Shown in pieces: positions 45,109 to 53,509 of a stretch of DNA of 64,000 bases. The position numbers and the translations under genes are program-made. Positions within the stretch are counted from its first letter, which is position 1. Each line of letters starts with the position of its first letter. Under the pieces are notes generated by a model. It had not been told where the DNA came from. It was given only the letters and a program-made list of their open reading frames with translations, and did no database searches. Source of the DNA: Bog-1181 sp964565765. GTDB taxonomy: Bacteria > Oederibacteriota > PGYV01 > Palsa-1178. The stretch covers positions 1 to 64,000 of the forward strand of contig CAZMGF010000009.1 in NCBI GenBank assembly GCA_964565765.1. The letters are read 5' to 3'.

Positions 45109-45477
45109 ATGCCGGAAGGCCAGATTTATATTGAAAAAAGAAAGCATAAAAGGGTCGATAAAAAAGTTACGGTAACATTTAAAGTGGTTTCCATGCCTTC
45201 TGAGATAGAAAAAATAAAATCAGCGGCGGAAAAAAACGAGACCGAGACCGCGAATATCAGCGTGGGCGGCATACAGCTTATTAATGACGCCGGATTAAGC
45301 CCGGAACAAATACTCAGAATTGAAATAAAACTTGAAAGCGCCAAAACGGCCATAATAACTTTTGCCGAGGTAAAATGGTCCGCGAAAGACGACAACATAA
45401 AAAAGTACAGGACAGGAATCGAATTTCTTGTACTTAAGGACGAGGATAAAAAACTCATAGAAGAGATCGTCGGATAA
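45109..45477 (+). CDS. PilZ domain protein (third)
   Basis: 122 residues from the ATG at 45109, chosen because GCGAGGTG lies at proper distance; an ATG at 45076 would sit almost on the predicted transcription start. R-K-H-K-R and NISVGG are the two c-di-GMP contact motifs of PilZ. It is shorter than the tandem PilZ pair at 8.4-9.4 kb and lacks their long helical tail. It stands between the exported-protein genes and htpX, so it may tune surface functions through cyclic di-GMP; that is inference. Confidence 0.83.
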   Translation: MPEGQIYIEKRKHKRVDKKVTVTFKVVSMPSEIEKIKSAAEKNETETANISVGGIQLINDAGLSPEQILRIEIKLESAKTAIITFAEVKWSAKDDNIKKYRTGIEFLVLKDEDKKLIEEIVG

Positions 45478-45568
45478 CATATTGTTCCATAAAACCGCAT
45501 AAAACCGGGCAGCCCCCCGGAAATACATTCTGCCATGAGGCAAACACAGCAATCCCCGGAGGACAATC

Positions 45569-46402
45569 ATGAATTATTTTAAGACATTTTTGTTAATGGC
45601 CGCATTAACCGCGCTTTTTATATGGATCGGAAATTATCTCGGAGGGACCCACGGGATGATATACGCTTTCGGGTTTGCCGTGCTGCTCAACTTTTTTTCA
45701 TACTGGTTTTCCGATAAAATTGTCCTTTCAATGTACGGCGCAAAAGAGATAAAAAGGGAAGATAATAAGCTTCTGTACGCCGCGGTATCAAACCTTGCCG
45801 TTAAAGCCGGGCTGCCCATGCCGAAGGTTTATATTATTAACGACTCCATGGCCAACGCCTTTGCGACAGGGCGTAACCCGGAACACGCGGCTGTTGCGGT
45901 TACCTCGGGGATACTTGAGATACTCGACGCGGCGCAGCTTGAGGCGGTTCTCGGCCATGAAATGACCCATATAAAAAACCGCGATATTCTTATATGCACC
46001 CTGGCCGCGACATTTGCGGGCGCCATTACAATGACAGCCAGGATGGCGTTCTGGTTCGGCGGCAGCAGGAACGACAACAGGGGCGGCGGCGGAGGAATTA
46101 TAATGCTGATTGTGGCGCCAATTGCCGCGTTCCTCATACAGATGGCTGTTTCACGCTCGCGCGAATACGCCGCGGACAACGGCTCGGCTGAACTCACGGG
46201 CAGGCCGCAGGCGCTGATTTCCGCACTTGAAACCCTTACCGCAAGCGTCAAAAAAAGGCCGGCTGGAGACGAAGTCCAGCCTGCGACGGCGCATATGTTC
46301 ATAGTGAACCCGTTCAGCGGGGATTTTTTTGCTTCAATATTCTCAACGCACCCCACGCTTAAACAGAGAAAAGAAAATCTGGAAAAATTCAGGTACCGCT
46401 GA
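45569..46402 (+). CDS. htpX: Membrane zinc metalloprotease HtpX
   Basis: 277 residues. Two N-terminal membrane helices (about 5-40), catalytic H130-E-M-T-H134 (M48 HExxH), two further helices (about 145-195), and the distal Glu in SREYAADNGSAELTG. The C-terminal IFSTHPTLKQRKENL (the THP box) is characteristic of HtpX. Family knowledge: degrades damaged inner membrane proteins. CCCGGAGG precedes the ATG. It is followed 24 bases later by rsmB. Confidence 0.95.
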   Translation: MNYFKTFLLMAALTALFIWIGNYLGGTHGMIYAFGFAVLLNFFSYWFSDKIVLSMYGAKEIKREDNKLLYAAVSNLAVKAGLPMPKVYIINDSMANAFATGRNPEHAAVAVTSGILEILDAAQLEAVLGHEMTHIKNRDILICTLAATFAGAITMTARMAFWFGGSRNDNRGGGGGIIMLIVAPIAAFLIQMAVSRSREYAADNGSAELTGRPQALISALETLTASVKKRPAGDEVQPATAHMFIVNPFSGDFFASIFSTHPTLKQRKENLEKFRYR

Positions 46403-46426
46403 TGAATATAATTCCGGGAGGTTATT

Positions 46427-47779
46427 TTGCCGATTGATTTCCGCGAAATAAGTCTTAAGATCCTGACTGATGTCTTTGCTACACACCGCTGGGCCAGGGA
46501 AAATATTGAGGCCAACATCAGGGATATTGACGCCGAACACCAGGACATTAGAAAAGTTTACGAGCTTGTTTACGGGGTGCTGAGGAACAAGAGCTATATT
46601 GACCATTACCTTTCCCTGTATATCCAGAAACCAAATTCCGACATTATTCTCATGAATATTTTGAGGATAGGTTTTTATCAGATCATGTATATGGATTCCA
46701 TCCCACCGTACGCCGCCATTGACGTGTCGGTTGAAATGGCAAAACGAAGGATGCATTCGCAGGCTGCGGGTTTTGTCAACGCGGTCTTAAGGAACGTCCT
46801 GCGTGAAAAAGGGCGCGGAATAAGGCTGCCTGGAGAGGGGAAGGCCGGGGGCGGGGAAAGGACGGAGTTTCTTTCAATCAAGTATTCATATGAACCATGG
46901 ATGACCTCTTTTATGGAAAATAACTATAAGGATAATGTTGTGGAACAGATTCTTGCGGCAGGGAACATAAAACCCCCTGTTTTTTTAAGGGTCAACACCA
47001 TGAAAGCCGGAGTTGAAGAAGCGATGAAAGAGCTGAAAAAATCCGGGGTGGAAACCGAAGAGATAAAATTATTAAAGAACTGCCTTCTGGTAAAAAAGGG
47101 CGACCCGATAAACACACGAGCGCACGAGGAGGGGCTATTTTATGTGCAGGACCTTGCGTCACAGCTGCTTGGCAGCTTTGTCGCCGCCAAAAAGGGAGAG
47201 GCCATAATAGACATAGGATCCGCGCCGGGCGGAAAGGCGGCATACTTTGCAATTGACTCAAAAGGAAAGGCAGGCATCGCCGCTGTAGAGCCAAATGAAG
47301 TAAGGCTGAAGGTAATGGAACGCAATTTTGTACGGCTGGGGATAACAAATGTGGAATTTATAAAACACGACGCCACCGCGGACATACCGGCCTTTCATGA
47401 CAGGGCCGATAAGGTTATAGTGGACGCGCCGTGTTCCGCCCTCGGCGTGATACGCAGGCACCCTGAGAAAAAATGGTGCCTTACAGAGGCCGAACTTAAG
47501 GAGTTCCCGAAGTTACAGGCGGCTATTTTAAATACAGTAAAAAACTGGGTTAAAAAGGGAGGGTGGCTCTATTACTGCACCTGTACAATAAACCCGGATG
47601 AGAACTCAAAGCTGCTCAACAAATTCATGGAAAAAAATGACAATTTTAAATTATTTGACATAACAGAAGGAAACAAGAAAATGAAACCTTACAGGCAGGG
47701 TAAATATTTTATTTCACTTCCCGGTAATAAAGACAATATGGATGGATTTTTTATGGGCATGATGAAAAGGGTAAAGTAA
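46427..47779 (+). CDS. rsmB: 16S rRNA (cytosine-C5) methyltransferase RsmB
   Basis: 450 residues, starting at TTG with GGGAGG five bases upstream; no ATG fits. N-terminal NusB-like RNA-binding domain (about 1-140), then the Nol1/Nop2/Sun methyltransferase: DIGSAPGGKAAYFA (SAM motif), DAPCSALGVIRRHPEKKW (motif IV) and YYCTCTINPDENS (catalytic Cys of motif VI). It methylates C967 of 16S rRNA in the E. coli system. The signature and the NusB domain make RsmB the best name; a related RsmF-type enzyme would lack NusB. Confidence 0.92.
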   Translation: MPIDFREISLKILTDVFATHRWARENIEANIRDIDAEHQDIRKVYELVYGVLRNKSYIDHYLSLYIQKPNSDIILMNILRIGFYQIMYMDSIPPYAAIDVSVEMAKRRMHSQAAGFVNAVLRNVLREKGRGIRLPGEGKAGGGERTEFLSIKYSYEPWMTSFMENNYKDNVVEQILAAGNIKPPVFLRVNTMKAGVEEAMKELKKSGVETEEIKLLKNCLLVKKGDPINTRAHEEGLFYVQDLASQLLGSFVAAKKGEAIIDIGSAPGGKAAYFAIDSKGKAGIAAVEPNEVRLKVMERNFVRLGITNVEFIKHDATADIPAFHDRADKVIVDAPCSALGVIRRHPEKKWCLTEAELKEFPKLQAAILNTVKNWVKKGGWLYYCTCTINPDENSKLLNKFMEKNDNFKLFDITEGNKKMKPYRQGKYFISLPGNKDNMDGFFMGMMKRVK

Positions 47780-47891
47780 ATACAATTAATAGCCTTATTT
47801 TTAAGGTAAAAAAAACATCAAACTTCATTAATATCCCGAAACCTTTTCCGCCGGAAAAACTCTAAAATTAAGCGTTTAAACATGCTAATAA

Positions 47892-47920
47892 TTGACTTTA
47901 ACGTGAAATATAGATATAAT
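47892..47920 (+). promoter_or_regulatory. Sigma-70-type promoter of the first GH8 gene
   Basis: TTGACT at 47892-47897 and TATAAT at 47915-47920, spacing 17. It lies inside the open frame that continues upstream of the ATG, which supports the later start at 48014. Confidence 0.8.
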
Positions 47921-48013
47921 ACTTTTGCGTTAAATAAGAACGTGATTTCTTATAGCGAACCGGCGTTGGTAGGGAGGATAATCTCTCTATATGTATATTA
48001 TTTGAGGAAGCTG

Positions 48014-51000
48014 ATGAATATTAAAAAATTGTTTATTGCAGCCATCACATTGCTAATTATCCCGGCGATTTCTTTTTCCGCTATTAATGTAAATATCAAT
48101 TCAGGCAATCCGGTTCTGCCATTTCCCCAGTTCCTTGATTACGCCGGCGGGATCCATTCGCTGGCTTATTACGGTGTTCAGCCGGACGGAGTATCACACG
48201 CGGAAATGGAACAGTGGGTGCGTGACGCCTGGAAGATACATTCCAATGAGCTTAATTATTCCGGCACCATTACATATGGCGGGCAGACAATAAATCTTAT
48301 AGTTGACACCTCATCTCCATACTGTTCCGAGGGGCACGGCTACTTCCTTCTTGGCGCGGCCCTTATGTGCGACAAGGACGCCTTTCTCGGATTGTGGTGT
48401 TATCTAAACGAAAATGGTTACTTCAATAAGACCATGCAGTATTCAACCGGCAATGTTATAAATCCAACCTACAAATATGGCGCTCACGCCCCTTCGGTTT
48501 ACGGGCCCGGATCTGACACTGCCGCGGACGGCGACATGGACATCGCCATGGCCGCACTTATTGCGTGGAAGCAGTGGGGGGACAACACCGGATATTACGC
48601 TCCGGGCGGCACGGGCCCGGCGGGTCCCGGAGGAAATGAAATACAGTTTAAACAGATGGCCCTGGACATGATGCGCTTTCTCGTTGAAAAGGATCAGGGA
48701 GACAATGTGGGCGACCAGTGGTGGACCTCTGGAGACATAGGATTTGACGGTTATCCGCGCGGCGGGAACACGGGCGGAGGCTCGGGCGGAGAAACAACAG
48801 CATGGGGCGCGACAACCGGACTTGCCTTATACGGCGCGGGGCCGCAGTTTGCCGGACCAAACACGAACTATTATGATTACTGGGGGTCGGGATATCTTGA
48901 CGCTTTTGCCTGCGCTCTTGAGGCAAACGGCGATACCAGGGATACAACCACTTACACAGGCGGCTGGTCCAACGTTAACCAGTTCTTAAGGGGCGCCGCA
49001 GCCGACGCATGGGTACAAAACCAGCTTGCCACAACACACATTTATCCGGTAACGGGATATTACACCGTTAACGAACCGGCTGAAACAGCGACATTCGGCA
49101 GGTATAACGGCGGCGAAGATTTCAGGTCAATCTGGAGAAAGGCAATAGATAATATATGGTTCGGAACACCGACAGCCACATGGAACCCTACGACCCATCA
49201 GCAGGCTGCGGGAGCAAATAATTATCAGTACAATGCCGCCGTGGAATTTTCAAATTTCATTAAGAACTCCACGTGGTGCACCGCATACGGAAGCAGCCCG
49301 GTAACATATAATGGTGTTGCCGGAATGATGTATGATTACTCCATGGACGGCGCTTCAGAGACGACATTTCATCTTAACTGGATATTCGGCACAGGAGCGG
49401 CAGCCATACTTACAGGGGCAAGGGATTCGGGAGACTATTCAATCGCCGGGGAATTTTTCAGGGAACTCATGATACTCTGGGACGCCGACACTGTCGGCGA
49501 CGGGTATTTATCATCTGTGCCGCATTATTTCCACGGCATATTCAGGCAGCTTGGTTTGATGATCCTTACCGGAAATATGCCCAATCCATGTAACATTCAG
49601 CCGACCGCAAACATGAAGATATATAAAGCCGTAAACAAAACATATTCGTTCGCCGGGGATACCTTAACATATTACCTTAACTACAGGAACTACGGCTCGC
49701 TCGCCGCGACAAACGTATATGTCCGCGATACGCTTTCGACAGAATTCAATTTTGTCTCATCCACCCCGGCCGCGACATCGCTGGGAGGCAATGCCTATCA
49801 ATGGGGGCCGTTTACTGTAACCGGCATGCAGAACCAGAATATAAACGCGACGCTCGGCGGCATCACCATGGTTGTCCAGGTGAGCCCCGCCGCGCCAATT
49901 TCAAAGATTTGCAATGAAGCGGATGTTTACTGTTCAAACGGCTCGGGCTGGACCTCCAACGGAATTCCAAATGACATAACGACAACCTGCGAAACAAACT
50001 GCGTGGATATAGTTCCGGCCGCTTTAACCATTACAAAAACAGCCAGCGCATACCTTGTCAATTCCGGAAATACGATCACATACACCCTTCAATATTGTGA
50101 TTCCTCGAATGCCGGCTGGATAAACGGCGGCAGGAGCGGGGTGAATTTCTCTTTCGGCGTCGACCATGTCCCCGGCAACGAATCAACGCTGACATTTTAT
50201 CTGCTTGCCAACCATGAGGCTGTGGAGCCGGTAATAAACTGGGGGGATTACAGAATATCTTATTTTGTGAATTCGTCATATCACGGCGCAGCGTGGAACG
50301 TTGACCTTGATTATGTCAACGGTTTCCCGACCGGAAGCCAGATTGTTTCAACCGAGGACCTTGTGCCTGGTTCAGACGGAACCGGATCGTGGAATCAGCG
50401 GATAATACTTCAGTTCGGGCAGGCGCTTACAGAGCCCACGCATCAGCTCTATAATGTCGCTGGCGTGGCCACACTGATTCACATGGGAAATACTTTTATG
50501 CCGTTTATTATTAAAGGCAGGATACATGCCGGAAATAACAGCCAGGACTGGACAACCAACTGGTCACAGCCAGCGTCATGGGAAACATCTGTGCAGACCG
50601 ACCCGCAGTGGCCCATATCGCCTGACTGGACAAAAGGCGACGGAACATCCGTTCCTGTAACGAAAATAAACAAAGACGCCTGCCAGACATCGGCGCATTC
50701 GGTAAACAATATACTTATAGAAGAATGGGACGGTTACACCTGGCGCAGGGTATTCGGCAACGGGCCGCAGCCCGGCAGGGAAGTTGACAACGTGGTAGTG
50801 ACGGACTCGCTTCCCACAAATGTTTCATTCGGCGGATGGGTGGGAACGGCCGGCACAAAGACAGGGACAACCCTCCAGTGGACAAAAGCGTCAATGCTTG
50901 TAAGCGAGTGCGACACGGCCCAATACTGGGTGACTGCAAACGCCATTGGCTGCCCGGGAGCCGACCAGTATGCCAATAATATGGCTTTTGTATCCGCAAC

Positions 51001-53470
51001 TGATGAGTTTCCGGTTTCATCTTCTGTAAGGGTTACTATTACGTGCGCCGCAGTGCCGACTTCGACTCCGGCGCCTGCTTCACTGACAAAAACGGCAAAC
51101 ACTACAACTTACAATACGGGAGACCCAATAACTTATACGATAAGCTACGCGAATACATACGGCTCAATTATAAACGACCCGCTTACAAACGCGGCGAACT
51201 GGACAAATATGGGCACCGGCACCAACCTGACAGTCGGTGGCGGAGAGGTCGCCAGCGTCAGCAATCAGAATACTGTCATGACATGCAACACTTCCAACGG
51301 GACAAACGGCACAATAATAGCCACAATGCATGTGGCAAGCAATGCGACATTTGGCATATGCGTAAGGCACACCGCAGCGGCCGGGATGGCAAATGGGGTT
51401 TATATAACCTTTACCCCCAACCCGCCCAATAACGGTTCCATACAGTTCTGGAACGGGACCACTCAGGTCGGGGCGACGCAGAGCGTCCTCATAAATGACG
51501 ATTTTGACCTTAAAGTGGTATTAAACGGCGGAACGATTTCATGTTACATAGATAATTCACTTACAAATAATTTCGGGTCGGTAACGCCTGTTTCAATGGC
51601 GGGTATGACCGTCCAGCAGGGTTATGCCGGCGTAATAAACGGAACGCCGACAAACACAAATTCGTATTCCAACGGCCATTATATTTCAACGTGGCAGACG
51701 GCGCTGGATACTTCCTATAATACAGCCATAGTGGACACACTCCCCGCAGGCGTTGTTTTCGTCGGCGGCGACAATGGCGCCGCTTCCGCGGCCGGAATCG
51801 TAAGCTGGCCCACTATAGCGGTGCTCAACCTCAACCAGGCAATAACCTATCACTGGTGGGGAACTGTTTCAGGTTCGTGCCAGAATGTTACAAATACCGT
51901 GCAGGTTTTTCCGCAGGGGATTTTAACCCCGATAATCGCGGCAACGGTTGTGAAGGTCAACTGCGGTGCGACAACGCCGACGTTTACGCCGACAAAGACA
52001 ATGACGTTTACGCCGACATATACTTCCACATACACGCGGACAGCAACGCCGACATACAGCAGCACTGCGACCGGGACATATACTTTTACAAATACGCCGA
52101 CATACAGCAGCACTGCCACTGGAACATATACAATGACGAACACTCCGACATATACCAGCACGGCAACAGCGACATACACGGCGACCGGGACCTTCAGCGC
52201 GACGCCGTCGCTGACTGATACAAACACAGTGTCGTCAAACACCCCGACTTTTACGCCGACATATACGGCGACGCCCACGGCATCGCCGACGTACACTTTT
52301 ACAAACACATACACGGATACCTGGACGTGCACGGCGACGCCGAGCATAACGCAGAGCGTGACATATACAAACACAGTATCGTCAAACACGCCCACATTAA
52401 CGCCGACATATACCAACACGGCGACGCAGTCGGAAACGTGGACTGCGACACAGAGCGTGACCGCAACGCCGACGTATACCAACAGCAATACGCCGTCAAA
52501 CACGGCGACGCAGTCGTACACGTGGACGGCGACGCAGAGCGCGACGGAAAGCTCCACATATACGCAGAGCCAGACACCGACAGCAACGCCCACACAGAGT
52601 TCAAGCGCGACACAGTCGGTGACTTTCAGCGCGACGCCGACATACACGCAGACGCTGACATATACGGGCACACCGAGCCGGACAAATACGAAAACCGTGA
52701 CGCCGACCATGACGGAAACATCCACATATACAAGCACACCGACAAATACAGCGACAGTGACAATTACGCTTACGCCGATGCCGTCGCCTGTGACATTGAA
52801 CATAACGCTGGGAAGCGCGGGAGAGGCGCCAAAAGTAGGGGCAATAGTGACGTATACGATACATGTTGAAAACGACACACAGGAAACGGTTGATAATATA
52901 GAGTTGTGGGACACACTGCCTGGAGCAATGACATACAACGGGAGTTCAAATACAGTACAGCCTGCGGTTGACGGAAATTATTTAAGCTGGGATGTAACCA
53001 TTGACCCGCAGACAGGGCAGCCGTTCCTGCTTGGACCTGGTAAATCATTTAACATTGAATTTACAGTAGTGATAAACGATGTTGACCCGTCGGTGCTGCC
53101 GCTGTCAAATATGGTGGGCATTGATTACAACGATCCGGCATACACGCCGGCAATAGGTAAACACCCGCCGCTGTTTTCACAGGATTCGTTTTATCCCATA
53201 GGGGATCCTGTTGTTTATCCGAACCCGTATAATGTGGACTCTGTATTGCCGCTGATATTTGATGACATAGTGCCTGGCTCGCTGATACAGATATATACGT
53301 TATCAGGGGAGCTTGTGGCTGCGATACAGGCGCCGACCATTAAGACTACGTGGAACGGCAGGAACGAGAACAACAGGAAAGTGTCGGCCGGGATATATTA
53401 CTTCGTCATACACAACCAGGCAAGCGGGCAGGTAAAGAAGGGCAAGCTCTTTGTTATTAACGGGAATTAG
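48014..53470 (+). CDS. Giant exported GH8-type glycosidase with DUF11 repeats and Thr/Pro linker
   Basis: 1818 residues from the ATG at 48014 (GAGGAAG ribosome binding site, then a good signal peptide, 1-22). Residues about 30-540 match glycoside hydrolase family 8: acid E106 in SEGHGY, A-D172-G-D174-M-D-I-A with the substrate-stabilising Asp, and E-D369-F-R-S-I-W-R, the place of the catalytic base. Then a DUF11 unit at about 540-660; a second DUF11 opening at 675 with a 220-residue insert (EEWDGYTWRRVFGNGPQPGRE) before its closing half; a third DUF11 with a LamG-like insert (about 1020-1315); a Thr/Pro/Ser linker (about 1319-1592); another DUF11; and a C-terminal sorting-type domain (VSAGIYYFVI, KKGKLFVING). 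Likely attacks a beta-1,4-glucan or similar polymer outside the cell. Substrate not provable from sequence. Confidence 0.85.
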   Translation: MNIKKLFIAAITLLIIPAISFSAINVNINSGNPVLPFPQFLDYAGGIHSLAYYGVQPDGVSHAEMEQWVRDAWKIHSNELNYSGTITYGGQTINLIVDTSSPYCSEGHGYFLLGAALMCDKDAFLGLWCYLNENGYFNKTMQYSTGNVINPTYKYGAHAPSVYGPGSDTAADGDMDIAMAALIAWKQWGDNTGYYAPGGTGPAGPGGNEIQFKQMALDMMRFLVEKDQGDNVGDQWWTSGDIGFDGYPRGGNTGGGSGGETTAWGATTGLALYGAGPQFAGPNTNYYDYWGSGYLDAFACALEANGDTRDTTTYTGGWSNVNQFLRGAAADAWVQNQLATTHIYPVTGYYTVNEPAETATFGRYNGGEDFRSIWRKAIDNIWFGTPTATWNPTTHQQAAGANNYQYNAAVEFSNFIKNSTWCTAYGSSPVTYNGVAGMMYDYSMDGASETTFHLNWIFGTGAAAILTGARDSGDYSIAGEFFRELMILWDADTVGDGYLSSVPHYFHGIFRQLGLMILTGNMPNPCNIQPTANMKIYKAVNKTYSFAGDTLTYYLNYRNYGSLAATNVYVRDTLSTEFNFVSSTPAATSLGGNAYQWGPFTVTGMQNQNINATLGGITMVVQVSPAAPISKICNEADVYCSNGSGWTSNGIPNDITTTCETNCVDIVPAALTITKTASAYLVNSGNTITYTLQYCDSSNAGWINGGRSGVNFSFGVDHVPGNESTLTFYLLANHEAVEPVINWGDYRISYFVNSSYHGAAWNVDLDYVNGFPTGSQIVSTEDLVPGSDGTGSWNQRIILQFGQALTEPTHQLYNVAGVATLIHMGNTFMPFIIKGRIHAGNNSQDWTTNWSQPASWETSVQTDPQWPISPDWTKGDGTSVPVTKINKDACQTSAHSVNNILIEEWDGYTWRRVFGNGPQPGREVDNVVVTDSLPTNVSFGGWVGTAGTKTGTTLQWTKASMLVSECDTAQYWVTANAIGCPGADQYANNMAFVSATDEFPVSSSVRVTITCAAVPTSTPAPASLTKTANTTTYNTGDPITYTISYANTYGSIINDPLTNAANWTNMGTGTNLTVGGGEVASVSNQNTVMTCNTSNGTNGTIIATMHVASNATFGICVRHTAAAGMANGVYITFTPNPPNNGSIQFWNGTTQVGATQSVLINDDFDLKVVLNGGTISCYIDNSLTNNFGSVTPVSMAGMTVQQGYAGVINGTPTNTNSYSNGHYISTWQTALDTSYNTAIVDTLPAGVVFVGGDNGAASAAGIVSWPTIAVLNLNQAITYHWWGTVSGSCQNVTNTVQVFPQGILTPIIAATVVKVNCGATTPTFTPTKTMTFTPTYTSTYTRTATPTYSSTATGTYTFTNTPTYSSTATGTYTMTNTPTYTSTATATYTATGTFSATPSLTDTNTVSSNTPTFTPTYTATPTASPTYTFTNTYTDTWTCTATPSITQSVTYTNTVSSNTPTLTPTYTNTATQSETWTATQSVTATPTYTNSNTPSNTATQSYTWTATQSATESSTYTQSQTPTATPTQSSSATQSVTFSATPTYTQTLTYTGTPSRTNTKTVTPTMTETSTYTSTPTNTATVTITLTPMPSPVTLNITLGSAGEAPKVGAIVTYTIHVENDTQETVDNIELWDTLPGAMTYNGSSNTVQPAVDGNYLSWDVTIDPQTGQPFLLGPGKSFNIEFTVVINDVDPSVLPLSNMVGIDYNDPAYTPAIGKHPPLFSQDSFYPIGDPVVYPNPYNVDSVLPLIFDDIVPGSLIQIYTLSGELVAAIQAPTIKTTWNGRNENNRKVSAGIYYFVIHNQASGQVKKGKLFVINGN
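51967..52790 (+). repeat. Degenerate tandem repeat coding for the Thr/Ser/Pro linker of the GH8 protein
   Basis: About 820 bp of short units like ACGCCGACATATAC and AGCGCGACG; richer in Ser, Gln and Ala codons than the linker at 42981-44040. The first 44 bases recur exactly before the scaffold gap in the next gene. Confidence 0.9.
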
Positions 53471-53509
53471 CCGGAAAAGTTAAATTTCTAATGATTTGAC
53501 GAGGGGATT

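Noticed and set aside
47882..48013. Upstream extension of the first GH8 gene by 44 codons
   Set aside because: The stretch contains the promoter (TTGACT, TATAAT), and the ATG at 48014 has both a ribosome binding site and a signal peptide.
51850..52938. Long minus-strand open frame (362 codons) rich in Val, Tyr and Gly
   Set aside because: It is the antisense of the Thr/Pro linker repeat; stop codons are rare there because of the repeat. No start signals and no domain. The similar frame at 43269-43625 minus is rejected for the same reason.
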